This document shows positions 17,909-27,689 of a DNA stretch of 64,000 bases, piece after piece. This DNA comes from Cupriavidus sp. UYMMa02A. Its GTDB lineage: Bacteria > Pseudomonadota > Gammaproteobacteria > Burkholderiales > Burkholderiaceae. A program made the translations under genes and the position numbers. Positions within the stretch are counted from its first letter, which is position 1; each line of letters opens with the position of its first letter. The notes under the pieces are model-generated. The model saw only the letters and a list, made by a program, of their open reading frames with translations. It had not been told where the DNA came from and did no database searches. The DNA is taken from contig LRMT01000033.1 of assembly GCA_001725945.1 (NCBI GenBank), positions 1-64,000 on the forward strand, in the 5' to 3' direction.

Positions 17909-18870
17909 ATGGATCTGCGCCAGATGAAGCAGGCGTTGGTGCTGAGCGAGACCCTTAACTTCCACCGTGCCGCCGAACGGCTGCATATGGCGCAGCCGCC
18001 GCTCTCCACGGCCATCCGCAAGCTCGAAGAAGAACTCGGTGTGCCGCTGTTCGATCGCCAGCCGTCCGGGCTGTCGCTGACTTCGGTGGGCGAGGTCGTG
18101 CTGCGGCAGATGCGCAGCACGCTGTTCTTCGCCGATGAAATCCGCCGCACCGCACGCGAGGGGGAATGCGGCGAACAGGGGACACTGCGCGTGGGGTTCG
18201 TGGGCTCGTCGGTCTATTCGGTCATGCCGCAGCTGATCCGTGCGTTCCGCCTCAAGTACCCGCGCGTCGAACTGATCATCGAGGAATCGACCACGGCCGA
18301 TCTGCTGCGCGCGGTCGAGGACCACTCGCTCGACGTGGCCATGGTGCGTTACCCGGTGCTGGCGCAGACCGCGACGCAGATCACGTTTCTGCGCCCGGAC
18401 CCGCTGGTTCTCGCCGTCAGTGCCGATTCGCCTCTGGCCGCGCGCACGAGCATCGACCTGTCCGAACTGGGTCAGACACCGTTCATCGTCTATTCGGAAT
18501 CGCGGGTGCCGGCCATGCATGCCATGACCATGTCGGCCTTCCACCAGGCCGGCATCCGCCCGCCCGTCGCGCAGCAGGCAGTTCAGGTGCAGACCCTGCT
18601 GGCGCTGGTGGAAAGCGGGCTTGGCGTCGCCTGGTGCCCGCCACGGCGGCAGGCTACGCCGGCGACGGGGCGCGCCTGATCCCGCTCACCGGCCTGCCGG
18701 ACAAGCTGAACTTCGGACTGGCGCTGGCGACGCTGCGCGACACCAGCGTCGCCACCACGCGCAACTTCGTGGCACTGGCGCAGGAGGTGACGCAGCCTGC
18801 GGCCCGAACCGAACCGCGCGACGATGTGGCCGGGCGTGCAGATCAGCGGATCGAGGTCAGCAACCCCTGA
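17909..18870 (+). CDS. LysR-family transcriptional regulator (one frameshift)
   Basis: The N-terminal winged helix reads MDLRQMKQALVLSETLNFHR, then AAERLHMAQPPLSTAIRKLE, then EELGVPLFDRQPSGLSLTSV. The two-lobed effector domain includes GTLRVGFVGSSVYSVMPQLI and a SLDVAMVRYPVL segment. The frame breaks near 18635; one base restores a C-terminus running ATAAGYAGDGARLIPLTGLP to TRNFVALAQEV. The end overlaps the convergent hydratase gene by 14 bases. As the only intact-looking regulator within this catabolic block, it is the best candidate to bind the three compound operators, although that link is not shown. Confidence 0.86.
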
Positions 18871-19627
18871 AGACCGGCTGCCGTTTCTCGGCGAAGGCTT
18901 GCAGGCCTTCGCGCATGTCATCGGAGCGCTGGTGATTGCGCAGTTCGAGCAACTCGTGCCGCAACGCGTCGGCCTGCGACTTGTCGGCCGCTTCCGCCAC
19001 CACGCGCTTCATGCGGGCCAGCACCAGCGGGCTCTTCGTGGCCAGCAGTTCCGCCACGGCCTGCGCACGAGCAGGCAGCTCCGCGTCGGCTACTACCTCG
19101 TTGACCACGCCATACCGCTCCATCTGTGCGGCGGTAAAGCTGGCGCCCGTGAACAGCAGCCAGCGCGCCACGTTGGCCGGGACTTTGCGCGGCAGCACCG
19201 CGGCGCCGCCCGCGCCGGGAAAAACGCCGAAATTTGAGTGCGCGTCGCCCAGCTTCGCGGACTCGGCGGCAAGGACGAGGTCGCAGGCCATCACCGTTTC
19301 CAGCCCGCCCGCCAGCGCCAGCCCGTTGACGGCCGCGATGACCGGCTTGGGAAAGGTGCGCAGCGTGTCGACGAAGCCGACCACGACGTCGAGGAAATCG
19401 GGTTCACCGGTTACGGGTGGCTCGGCCACTTCCTTCAGGTCGGCGCCGGCGCAGAACGCGCGGCCGTTGCCGGTCAGCACCACCGCGCGCACCGCGGAGT
19501 CGTCGCGCCAGGCCTTGAGCTGCGCGGTCATGGCCGCGGCCATTTCGCGGTTCAGGCTGTTCATGGCGGCCGGCCGGTCCATGGTCAGCCAGCCGACCGC
19601 GCCTTCGATACGGGATTGCAGGGTCAT
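18857..19627 (-). CDS. Enoyl-CoA hydratase/isomerase family protein
   Basis: Intact crotonase of 256 residues. [16 protein letters not shown] gives the oxyanion hole, with [20 protein letters not shown] after it. The turn [18 protein letters not shown] lacks the first catalytic glutamate of hydratases, so an isomerase, hydrolase or decarboxylase role is possible. The tail [16 protein letters not shown] is typical. It lies 10 bases after the thiolase stop, as part of a minus-strand operon (CoA-transferase, two acyl-CoA dehydrogenases, thiolase, this gene). Confidence 0.88.
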   Translation of the reverse strand: MTLQSRIEGAVGWLTMDRPAAMNSLNREMAAAMTAQLKAWRDDSAVRAVVLTGNGRAFCAGADLKEVAEPPVTGEPDFLDVVVGFVDTLRTFPKPVIAAVNGLALAGGLETVMACDLVLAAESAKLGDAHSNFGVFPGAGGAAVLPRKVPANVARWLLFTGASFTAAQMERYGVVNEVVADAELPARAQAVAELLATKSPLVLARMKRVVAEAADKSQADALRHELLELRNHQRSDDMREGLQAFAEKRQPVFRGC

Positions 19628-19637
19628 CGCACGCCCC

Positions 19638-20817
19638 TCAGCACAATTCGAGACCGACCGCCACGGCTTCGCCGCCGCCGAGGCACAGGCTGGCCAGGCC
19701 GCGCTGGAGTCCGCGCTGTTTGAGCGCGTGTACCAGCGTGACCAACAGGCGCGCACCGGTGGCGCCGACCGGATGGCCGAGCGCGCACGCGCCGCCATTG
19801 ACGTTGAGGCGGTCGTGGCCAATGCCAAGTTCGTCGAGCGCGATCATCGTCACCACGGCGAAGGCCTCGTTGATTTCGTAGAGATCCACGTCGCGCGCAG
19901 TCCAGCCTGCCTTGTCGAGCACGCGGCGCGCGGCATGCACGGGGCGTCGGCGAACTGCTGCGGCGGGTTGGCGTGCGTGGCGTGCCCCACGATGCGTGCG
20001 AGCGGCGCCAGGCCCTGGCCCACGGCGTCGCTCTCGCGCATCAGCACGAGCGCGGCGGCGCCGTCGGAGATCGAAGAAGCGTTGCGGCCGTGACCGTCCC
20101 GCCGTCGCGGAACACCGCACGCAGCTTCGGCAGCCTGCCTGCATCGCACTGGCCCGGCGTCTCGTCCTGGCTGAGCTCGCCGCCACGCTTTAGCGTGACC
20201 GGCGTGATTTCGTCGCGGAATCGGCCTTCGGTCACCGCCGCCTGCGCCCGCAGCAGGCTTTCGAGCGCATACGCGTCCTGCGCTTCGCGGCCGATGCCGC
20301 GCGCCTCGGCTGCGAGGTCGGCGTAGTGCCCCATCAGGTGGCCTTCGTATGCGTCCTCGAGCCCATCGCAGTACATGTGGTCGAGCAGTTGCCCGTGGCC
20401 CAGCCGGTAGCCGTGGCGGCCACGCGGCACGATGTGCGGCGCGTTCGTCATCGACTCCATGCCGCCCGCGACCGCGACGTTGCACGTGCCCGCCAGCAGC
20501 AGGTCGTGTGCCAGCATCACGGACTTCATGCCGGAGCCGCACATCTTGCTCAGAGTCGTTGCCGGTGTCGACGTGGGCAGGCCCGCACCGAGCACTGCCT
20601 GCCGCGCCGGTGCCTGGCCGACCCCGGCGAACAGGCACAGGCCCATGATCGCTTCATCGACCGCGGCCGGATCAACGCCGGCCTGCGCCACGGCGGCACG
20701 GATGGCAATGGCGCCAAGTTCCGGTGCGCTGTGCGCGGAAAGCGTCCCGTTGAACGCGCCGATCGGCGTGCGCTTCGCGCCGACGATGACGATAGATTCC
20801 TTCGCTTGGCTTTGCAT
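19638..20817 (-). CDS. Acetyl-CoA acetyltransferase (thiolase; two frameshifts)
   Basis: About 393 residues when repaired. Residues near 90 read [20 protein letters not shown], with the nucleophilic Cys; the C-terminal half has [20 protein letters not shown] (catalytic His) and CLGGGEAVA (second Cys). The N-terminal [16 protein letters not shown] is typical of biosynthetic/degradative thiolases. Frame breaks lie near 20080 and 19940. It would cleave the 3-ketoacyl-CoA formed by the neighbouring dehydrogenases and hydratases. Confidence 0.88.
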
Positions 20818-20825
20818 GTTGACTC

Positions 20826-21834
20826 TCAGGCAGGGATGGCCAGCTTGGTGCGCGCGAATCGAGGATCACCTGGCTCGACGCACCGTCCTGCGCGAACAGC
20901 GCGTCGCCGAGCAGCGTGGCGCAATGCGTTTCGCTGCCGGCCGCGCTGCGCCACTCGTGCAGGCGGCGTGTAAAGAGACCCAGCGCCAGTTCCTCGGTGA
21001 TGCCGATCGCGCCATGCACGGCATGCGCGATGGCGGCCACGGACGCGCCGGCCTCGCACGCGCGCAGCTTGGCGGTGGCCGCGCGCAGCGGATCGGGCAG
21101 ATGGCCGGTGGCGGCGCAGCCGATGCGCGCGGCGAATACCGACGAGCTGGCCTGCTCGGCCATCACGCTCAGTTCCTGCTGCATGGCCTGGAACTGGCTG
21201 ATGGCACGGCCGAACTGCTGGCGGTCGTTCACGTAGCCGACGCTCATGGTCAGCACGCGCTGCATGGCACCCGCCATCCCGGCGGCGTGCGCGGCGTTGC
21301 AGATGGCGAGGATGTCGGCATCATCGTCGCGGAAGCGGAACACGGCGGCATCCGCCGGCCATTGCAGCGACGCCGACGCGTGCGGCCGGTAGATGCCGGC
21401 CGTGCGAGTGGCGGCGCCAACGGGCAGCAGCAGCCATTCGTTACGCCAGCGCGTCAGCACGAGGTCGGCCACCGCGCCGCCTGGCACGTCGCGGCACACG
21501 ATGTGCGCGCCCGACGCAGCCGCCGGCGCGATGGCGATGCATTCGCCGCAGCTTTCGCGGCCGGCTTTCGCCAGCATGGCGCGGGCGATCGCGGTTTCGG
21601 CGAACGGATGGCTCAGGCCGGCACGGCCAGCGGCGAGGAACAGCGGAAATGCATCGGTCAGCGTCAGGCCGGCGCCGCCGCATTCCACGGGAACCAGGCG
21701 TCGGTGTAGCCGAGCGCGTCGATGGCAGTCCATTGCTGCGCGGCGCTGTCGCCAGCCTCGCTGCGGCGCACGGCATCGTCGTTGCAGAGGTCGGCGAGCG
21801 CGCGCTCGAAGCCTTCCAGCAGGGAATCGGTCAT
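20826..21834 (-). CDS. Acyl-CoA dehydrogenase, small-subunit type (two frameshifts)
   Basis: About 335 residues. The C-terminal part is the acyl-CoA dehydrogenase helical domain: SVGYVNDRQQFGRAISQFQA and MQQELSVMAEQASSSVFAAR, followed by AIAHAVHGAIGITEELALGL. The N-terminal part is short and divergent, as in the smaller partner of heteromeric actinobacterial/proteobacterial FadE pairs. Frame breaks near 21690 and 20860 are each one base. It is 17 bases after the next dehydrogenase gene, and the two may form a complex. Confidence 0.82.
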
Positions 21835-21851
21835 GGTGTGTCTCTCCGGAT

Positions 21852-23015
21852 TCAGCGAAGGCCGAGCGAGCGGGCAATAATGCCGCGCAGGATCTGGCGG
21901 GTACCGCCGCGCAGCGAGAAGCTCGGGCAAAGCTGTGTGATGTATGCGAGCGCGCGTTGCAGCGTCTCCGACGGGACGAACCCGGGCATCTGCTCCATCG
22001 CCTCGGCGATCCAGCCCGGCACGGTCTGTTCGAACTCGGTGCCGAGGTCCTTCACATACGCGGCATCGGTATCGGGGTTCTGGCCCTTGTCGAGCAGGTC
22101 AGCCACGGCGAGGGACATTGCGCGCAGCGTCGCCAGGCGGCCCGCAATGCGGCCTGCGATGGCCTTGACCGAGTCCGGCACCGGCAGACCCGATGCGCGG
22201 ACTTCGGCCAGCCACGTTTCGGCGATGAGCTGGCTCGTCAGGATGCGCTCCGGGCCGCTGCGCTCGAACGCGAGTTCGGCGGTGACCTGCTTCCAGCCCG
22301 AGCCCTCCTCGCCCACGATCGCGTCGGCCGGCAGTTCGACATCCTCGAACACCACCTCGCAGAAGTGCGCGTCGCCGGCCAGGTCCTTGATGGGGCGGTA
22401 GCTGATGCCCGGCAGGCTCAGGTCGATCAGCACCTGCGACAGCCCCTTGTGGCGATCGCCGTGCTGGCCCGAGGTACGCACCAGCGCGCACATGTACTGC
22501 GTGCGGTGGGCGTTGGTCGTCCAGATCTTGCGGCCGTTCAGACGCCAGCCCGTCTCGGTGCGCACGGCACGCGTGCGCACGCTGGAGAGGTCGGAGCCCG
22601 TGTCGGGTTCGCTCATGCCGATGCACATGAAGATCTCGCCGCGCACCATGCGCGGCACGAAGTACTCACGCTGTGCGGGCGTGCCGAACTTGAGGATCAG
22701 CGGCGAGGTCTGGCGGTCGGCGAACCAGTGCGCCGACACCGGCGCGCCGGCGGCGATCAGTTCCTCCACCAGCACGAAGCGGGCGAAGGCGCTGCGGCCC
22801 GCGCCGCCATATTCGGCGGGCAGCGCCAGGCCGAGCCAGCCCTGCTTTGCCAGCGCGCGGCTGAAGTCGGCGTCATAGCCCATCCACGTGCGGGCGCGGA
22901 TGTGTGTCGGCACGTCGGCCAGCGCCTGCTGCAGGAACGCGCGGATCGGGCCGCGCAGCGCCTCGTCTACGGGCGGAATTGCGACGAGCGGAAGGGATTC
23001 GAGGCTTGTGGTCAA
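21852..23015 (-). CDS. Acyl-CoA dehydrogenase (TTG start)
   Basis: Intact protein of 387 residues. Conserved features: LGLALPAEYGGAGRSAFARF, the FAD-binding FMCIGMSEPDTGSDLSSVRT stretch, WRLNGRKIWTTNAHRTQYMC, and the C-terminal RGGTRQILRGIIARSLGLR that contributes to FAD and dimer contacts. The best start is TTG at 23015, because AGGAG lies eight bases upstream and no ATG fits. It oxidises an acyl-CoA to the 2-enoyl-CoA, probably with the adjacent smaller dehydrogenase-like subunit. Confidence 0.89.
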   Translation of the reverse strand: MTTSLESLPLVAIPPVDEALRGPIRAFLQQALADVPTHIRARTWMGYDADFSRALAKQGWLGLALPAEYGGAGRSAFARFVLVEELIAAGAPVSAHWFADRQTSPLILKFGTPAQREYFVPRMVRGEIFMCIGMSEPDTGSDLSSVRTRAVRTETGWRLNGRKIWTTNAHRTQYMCALVRTSGQHGDRHKGLSQVLIDLSLPGISYRPIKDLAGDAHFCEVVFEDVELPADAIVGEEGSGWKQVTAELAFERSGPERILTSQLIAETWLAEVRASGLPVPDSVKAIAGRIAGRLATLRAMSLAVADLLDKGQNPDTDAAYVKDLGTEFEQTVPGWIAEAMEQMPGFVPSETLQRALAYITQLCPSFSLRGGTRQILRGIIARSLGLR

Positions 23016-23040
23016 GTGAGAACTCCTGAACTTGCGCTGG

Positions 23041-24250
23041 TCACCGGATCTCGGGGGCAAGCACCGTGCGCCCGACTCGGCCAGCTTGCGAATATCTGCC
23101 GCTGTGTAGCCGGCCTCGGCCAGCACCTCGGCGCTGTGCTCGCCCAGGCGCGGCGCCTGGCGGGAGACCTGCGGCGAAGACTTGGACCACACGCTCGGAA
23201 TGGCCATCGACCGGATCGCGCCCTCGGTCGGGTGATCCACCACGTCGAAGAAACCCACCGATTGCAGATGCGGGTCGGCCATCAGTGAATCGATGGTGTG
23301 AAGCTGCATCACCGGCATATCGGCGGCTTCCAGCACCTCGATCCATTCCGCGGTCGTGCGCGTCGGCATCACCTCGGCCACCATGCGGTACAGCGCATCG
23401 ATGTGCTTGGTCCGTTCGCCGATGGTGGCAAAGCGCGGATCGCGGTCCATCAGGTCGGGCTGGCCCACCAGCTCGAAGAACTTGCGCCACTGCTTGTCGT
23501 TGTAGAACAGCACGCACAGATAGCCGTCCTTCGTGCGGTGCGGGCGCGGTTGTGGTCGAGGATGCGTGCATAGCCGCTCGGGCCGATCGGCGGATCGAAC
23601 GTCAGGCCGCCCATGTGGTCGCCCAGAACGAACTGGGCCATGGTCTCGAACATCGGCACATCGACGCACTGGCCTTCGCCGATGCGCTCGCGGTGCAGCA
23701 GCCCCGCCGTGACCGCGTTGGCGGCCGCGAGCCCGACAATGCGGTCGGCGATGGCGCTGGGCGCGTAGCGCGGCATGTCGGCCCCTGCAGTATGGGCCAG
23801 CGACGGGATCGCCACCGCCCCCTGGATCAGGTCGTCATAGGCCGATTTGGCCGCATAAGGACCGCCTTGCCCGTAGCCGTAGACACCCACGTACAGAATG
23901 CGCGGATTGACCTTCGCAATCTCTTCGTAGCCCAGGTTCAGGCGCGCCATGGCCTGCGGGCGCACGTTGTAGATCAGCACGTCGGCATCCGCGACGAGAC
24001 GCAGCAATGCCTCACGTCCCGCTGACTGCTTGAGGTCGAGCACAATGCTGCGCTTGCTGCGGTTGACATGCAGGAAAATGCCCGCCATACCGTCGTTGCG
24101 GCGCGGGCCCACGTCACGCACCGTGTCGCCCGTCGGGGGTTCGACCTTGATCACGTCGGCGCCAAGATCGCCAAGAATCTGCGTCGCGTACGGTCCCATC
24201 AGGACCGTTGTCATGTCGACAATGCGAATGCCTTGAAGCGGGCCCGTCAT
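23041..24250 (-). CDS. CaiB/BaiF-family CoA-transferase (two frameshifts)
   Basis: About 403 residues. Begins MTGPLQGIRIVDMTTVLMGP and continues ATQILGDLGADVIKVEPP. The catalytic Asp is probably in SAYDDLIQGAVAIPSLAHTA. The second half reads KDGYLCVLFYNDKQWRKFFE and ends near LGEHSAEVLAEAGYTAADIR. Frame breaks lie near 23545 and 23065. It is the first gene of the minus-strand operon and would activate the free acid to its CoA ester before oxidation. Compound operator C lies about 90 bases upstream. Confidence 0.87.
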
Positions 24251-24340
24251 GCTGCGCTCCCCGTCTGTCCTGGTGCAGCGGAATTCATGCGTGTCTCCTC
24301 GAAACTGATGGGGCGATGCTACGGTTCAGGGGAGCGCCCG

Positions 24341-24384
24341 GGAAATACTTTCGGTATTTCAGCCAATACACAGTCTGTATTGGA
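24341..24384 (-). promoter_or_regulatory. Compound operator, copy C (two adjacent palindromes)
   Basis: Two perfect dyads sit side by side: GAAATAC-TTTCG-GTATTTC (24342-24360) and CCAATACA-CAGTC-TGTATTGG (24363-24383). They lie in the divergent region between the CoA-transferase (minus) and the thiolase start (plus). Read toward the CoA-transferase, the block has the same order and spacing as copies A and B. It is the best-preserved copy and defines the motif. Confidence 0.78.
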
Positions 24385-24469
24385 AATCACACCGCACTGG
24401 GCGGAAGATCACGGCGAACGCCGCGTTTTTGGACGGACAAGACAACGTTTCTAACCGAAGGGTTCGCGC

Positions 24470-26049
24470 ATGAGCATCAAAGGCAAGGCATACATCGGCG
24501 GTCGTTGCCGGATCTGGGTTGGCAACGCCCCCAAAGAGTCCGGCGATGATCCGCAAAACCGGCGCCCTTATACGAACGCCGACACGCCCATCAGCTTGCG
24601 CGAGATAAACAGCCGCTGGATCTCCGTCGTGCCATCGGGAATCGGGATGATGATCGCCTCGCGCAGATACTTCTCGACCATGAACTCCTTGGTGATGCCG
24701 CTCCCGCCGTGCAACTGCACCGCCTCGCGGCATGCCTTGAGCGCGCTTTCCGTGGCGAATGCTTGGCCATCGAGGCTTCCAGGTCGCAGCGCACGCCGGC
24801 GTCGATCATGCCGAACACGCGCTGGCACATCAGCGCGACGCGTCGAGCAGCATGGCAATGTTCGCGATCTTGGCCGCCACGAGCTGGTGAGCGGCGATCG
24901 GCTTGCCGAACTCCTTGCGCTCCGTAGCGTAGACGATCGAGTCTTCAGCGCCGCGCGCATCAGGCCCACCGACAGCATGCCCACGTGGCCGCGCGCCATC
25001 TCGAACATCTTCATCGTGTTCTTCAGGCCCTCGCCTTCGCCGCCGAGCAGGTTGCTGGCGGGCACGCGGGTGTCGCTGAAGAACACCTGCGCGGTCGATT
25101 GCGAATTCAGCGCGATCTTCGAGAACGCGTGTGCCTCAGGCAGCACGGCCTTCCATCTCGCCTACAACGCCGTGCGCAGTGGCCAGGCGCAGGTCGCGCT
25201 GGTGGTCGGCGCCGAGCGCATGACCCATGAAGACAAGCGGGTGTCGTTCGGCGCGCTGGCCAAGGCGGTTGACCTCGAAGAAGAACTGCCGAAGCACGTC
25301 GGCTCGGGCAGCGGCTCGATCTTCATGGACATCTACGCCGAAAAGACCCGCAAGTACATGGCCGCCTCCGGCTGCACGCGTGAAGATCTTGCGCAGATCG
25401 TGGTCAAGAGCCGCCGTGCCGCGTCGCTGAATCCGTGGCCCAGTTCCGCACGCCGACCACCGTCGAGGAAGTGCTGGCCAGCCGCGTGATCAGCGATCCG
25501 CTCACGCTGCAGATGTGCTCGTCGATCGGCGACGGAGCCGCGGCCGTCGTGCTGTGCTCGCCCGAGTTCCTGAAGACAATGACCGCGCCGAAGCCGGTGT
25601 GGGTGGGCGCATCGGTGATGGTCTCCGGCACGCCTGACGCAAGCCTCGATCCTGCCGCGCTTCGCGCAACGTTCAAGGCTTACGAGGTGGCCGGCGTCGA
25701 TCCGCGCGACCTGCATGTGGTGGAACTGCATGATGCCTCGGCGCCGTCGGAAGTCATGTACTTCGAAAGCCTCGGCTTCTGCGCCCCCGGCGAAGGCGTG
25801 CAGTTGCTGCGCAGCGGCGCGACTGACCTGAACGGCAAGATCTCGGTCAACCCGAGCGGCGGCCTGCCGAGCAAGGGCCACCCCATCGGCGCAACCGGTG
25901 CGGCACAGATCGTCGAACTGACGCAGCAACTGCGCGGTGAAAGCGGTCCGCGCCAGCGCGAAGGCGCAAAGCTGGCCCTGGCCGAGAACGGCCGCGGCCA
26001 GGTGGGTCTCGACGGCGCTGCGGCCGTCTCGACGATTCTGCACGCCTGA
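24470..26049 (+). pseudogene. SCP2/lipid-transfer-type thiolase, interrupted by foreign sequence
   Basis: The start at 24470 encodes MSIKGKAYI, the usual first residues of this thiolase branch, after a GAAGG ribosome-binding site. The frame then leaves the family. It resumes near 25110 with ENACASGSTAFHLAYNAVRS, which carries the nucleophilic Cys, and continues through RMTHEDKRVSFGALAKAVDL to NPSGGLPSKGHPIGATGAAQ and a normal end at 26049. One further base is lost near 25432. About 80 N-terminal codons are replaced by an inverted piece of an acyl-CoA dehydrogenase gene (24568 to about 25120). The product cannot be functional as it stands. The gene is divergent from the CoA-transferase and shares operator C. 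Confidence 0.85.
24568..25125 (-). pseudogene. C-terminal fragment of an acyl-CoA dehydrogenase inside the thiolase gene
   Basis: Read on the minus strand, the fragment encodes FSKIALNSQSTAQVFFSDTR, then VPASNLLGGEGEGLKNTMKM, then ARGHVGMLSVGLMRAAL. After frame changes it gives KACREAVQLHGGSGITKEFM and EIQRLFISRKLMGVSAFV with a stop at 24568. This is the C-terminal half of a normal acyl-CoA dehydrogenase. The N-terminal ~200 residues, including the FAD/substrate-binding first half, are absent. The 5' edge falls in the bases TTCGAGAACGC (about 25107-25117), which encode part of both proteins on opposite strands. At least two internal frame breaks exist near 24930 and 24770. Confidence 0.85.
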
Positions 26050-26066
26050 GCAGCGTGATAGCGAAT

Positions 26067-26091
26067 CGGGCTGCACATGCTGTGCAGCCCG
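26067..26091. terminator. Hairpin after the thiolase gene
   Basis: CGGGCTGCACA (26067-26077) pairs with TGTGCAGCCCG (26081-26091) across a three-base loop, 18 bases after the thiolase stop. The stem is 11 perfect pairs. No U-run follows, so it may act as a 3' stabiliser as much as a terminator. Confidence 0.65.
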
Positions 26092-26124
26092 GGGGGCCGC
26101 TGACAGAGTCACAAGCTGTGAATA

Positions 26125-26162
26125 TTGTCTCCCTGCTCCGACTTATGGGAACGGGGAGACAA
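26125..26162. terminator. Second hairpin between convergent genes
   Basis: TTGTCTCCC (26125-26133) pairs with GGGAGACAA (26154-26162) with a 20-base loop, ending just before the stop of the DUF4124 gene at 26168. It likely serves the minus-strand transcript. Confidence 0.5.
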
Positions 26163-26167
26163 CAGGT

Positions 26168-26548
26168 TCACTCGCACCGATACTTGGACATTTGCGCACC
26201 AGCTCGCTGGAGGGCCTCTGACGCGTGCTGAATCTGTATCGGGTCATGGTTGAGCAATGCTCGTTCAGAGTTGGCTACCGCCCCCTGATAGGCCTGGCGC
26301 AACGACGGACACATGATGCTCGAAGCGAGCCTCGCCTGCCCCTTCGCATCAAGGAATGAAGACGGCTCGGCACGATACTCCAGGTTCTGTTGGCCGATGG
26401 ACTTCCTCACCACCTCAGTCTTTGCATCGTTCTGGCACGGTGCATCCTGCAACGTGACATGCCCGGCAGCGCTCCGGCATTGATAGATGGTCTGGCCCAA
26501 GGCATTCGTGGCGATGGCAAACATCGCTAGTGTCAGATATCTCAGCAT
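26168..26548 (-). CDS. DUF4124-domain exported protein
   Basis: Intact protein of 126 residues with a signal peptide (MLRYLTLAMFAIATNALGQ). IYQCRSAAGHVTLQDAPC matches the DUF4124 beta-hairpin core, with two cysteines that may pair. The rest is helical, with another cysteine pair (SIMCPSL and KYRCE). Likely periplasmic; the function of the family is unknown. It lies 9 bases after the DUF2726 gene and is probably cotranscribed with it. Confidence 0.78.
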   Translation of the reverse strand: MLRYLTLAMFAIATNALGQTIYQCRSAAGHVTLQDAPCQNDAKTEVVRKSIGQQNLEYRAEPSSFLDAKGQARLASSIMCPSLRQAYQGAVANSERALLNHDPIQIQHASEALQRAGAQMSKYRCE

Positions 26549-26557
26549 CGTGCACCT

Positions 26558-27112
26558 TCAGGCTCCGGGCATACGCACGGCCCCCAACTTTCGGTCGCTT
26601 GCTGCTCCCGGCAGGCCTTTTTCCTGAGCCGGCGGTGGCGAGACCACACTGAGATAGTCGCTGAGGATAGTCCCAAGATCGACGTCCTTCGATGTGTAGC
26701 GCTTGACCGGGATACCGGCCGATGCGAGAACATCGTTCTTTTGCCTATCGCGCCTCTGTGCACTCGCGCTGCCGTGAGAGGCACCGTCAAGCTCGATGAC
26801 GTAGAGCGGTCGCATCGTCTTGCGCTCGCAAACGAGATAGTCGACATACTTCTGGGCAAACAGGTTCCTGGCTGCCTGTGACTTCCCCTTGTGCTGCACA
26901 AATGCAGACATTGCGACCTGGGGAAAGACGTGCGTGTCTCTCAGCGCCGCCGACAAGCGTTCATAGAGCTGTGTTTCATCCTGGCGCAAGAACGGAGATC
27001 TGCGGGCGAAACGAAAATTCCTTGAACTCCCGCCCGCACCCGCTGACTTCAGCGCCGACAGGACAACTACCACAATGGCGAAAAGGAATACCAGCCCAAA
27101 CATTGCTTTCAC
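26558..27112 (-). CDS. DUF2726-domain protein with N-terminal membrane anchor
   Basis: Intact protein of 184 residues. A hydrophobic segment (about residues 4-21) anchors it. The soluble part reads FAQKYVDYLVCERKTMRPLY, then VIELDGASH and QRRDRQKNDVLASAGIPVKR, a pattern of the DUF2726 domain that resembles a PD-(D/E)xK or topoisomerase zinc-ribbon-associated nuclease-like fold (E-L-D, then R..K.D). The role is unknown. It could process nucleic acid, but that is inference from motif layout only. Confidence 0.72.
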   Translation of the reverse strand: MKAMFGLVFLFAIVVVVLSALKSAGAGGSSRNFRFARRSPFLRQDETQLYERLSAALRDTHVFPQVAMSAFVQHKGKSQAARNLFAQKYVDYLVCERKTMRPLYVIELDGASHGSASAQRRDRQKNDVLASAGIPVKRYTSKDVDLGTILSDYLSVVSPPPAQEKGLPGAASDRKLGAVRMPGA

Positions 27113-27302
27113 TTGACCCTCCTGCGCTTATCGTTGTATCGCCCGATACTAAGCGCTGGCAGGAGCAGGCAGCATCCCTCCATAGGGGGGCTGACCAGGG
27201 GCGGGATGCGCGGATGGGCCTCCCTCTCAACTGACGAAGTTCGGCTGGCTGGCTGCTGGCCATGCAGCCGCCGCGCGATTTTGCGGCAGGCGCCCCGATC
27301 CC

Positions 27303-27689
27303 TCAGTCCTTCGCCCGCGCCCGCTCCACCGTCATCTGCGTGGGCATCATGTTGGTGTCAGCGTTGTGCATGACCCACAACGAACCGGCCACCACGATCA
27401 CGATCAGCCCGAACGTACACGAGAAGATCGCACTGTTGCCGCGCTGCCCCTTGCCAATGCCGAGATGCAGGAAGAAGCTCAGTTGCACAAGCAGTTGGGC
27501 AACACACAGACCGACAATGACCGGCATGCCCAGCCCGGGCGGAAGAGCGCCGCTCATCACGGCACCGAACGAGGCGAAGGTCAGGATGAGGGACAGCGCG
27601 AAACCGACCGCATAGCTGCGCGGCGATCCATGCGCGCTGTCGTGCGCGGTTGTTTCATGCGCGGCATGGGAAGCGTAGGGAGTCGTCAT
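27303..27689 (-). CDS. cyoD: Cytochrome bo3 ubiquinol oxidase subunit IV
   Basis: Intact protein of 128 residues. After a His-rich soluble N-terminus come three hydrophobic segments: [40 protein letters not shown] (then HLG), and [20 protein letters not shown]. This is the length and layout of CyoD, which helps assemble the CuB site of subunit I. Its ATG overlaps the cyoC stop (ATGA at 27686-27689). It is the last gene of the cyo operon. Confidence 0.93.
   Translation of the reverse strand: MTTPYASHAAHETTAHDSAHGSPRSYAVGFALSLILTFASFGAVMSGALPPGLGMPVIVGLCVAQLLVQLSFFLHLGIGKGQRGNSAIFSCTFGLIVIVVAGSLWVMHNADTNMMPTQMTVERARAKD

Noticed and set aside
21393..23288. A plus-strand open frame of 631 codons over the acyl-CoA dehydrogenases
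   Set aside because: Antisense shadow with Arg/Ala-rich low-complexity composition; the minus strand carries clear acyl-CoA dehydrogenase sequence.
24470..25489. A single 339-codon protein joining MSIKGKAYI to the thiolase core
   Set aside because: The middle ~200 residues are the reverse-strand reading of an acyl-CoA dehydrogenase and match no family; treated as an interrupted thiolase instead.
27113..27302. Short region between DUF2726 and cyoD searched for a small gene
   Set aside because: Only short Arg-rich frames without start signals; taken as the cyo operon 3' region plus the DUF2726 promoter.
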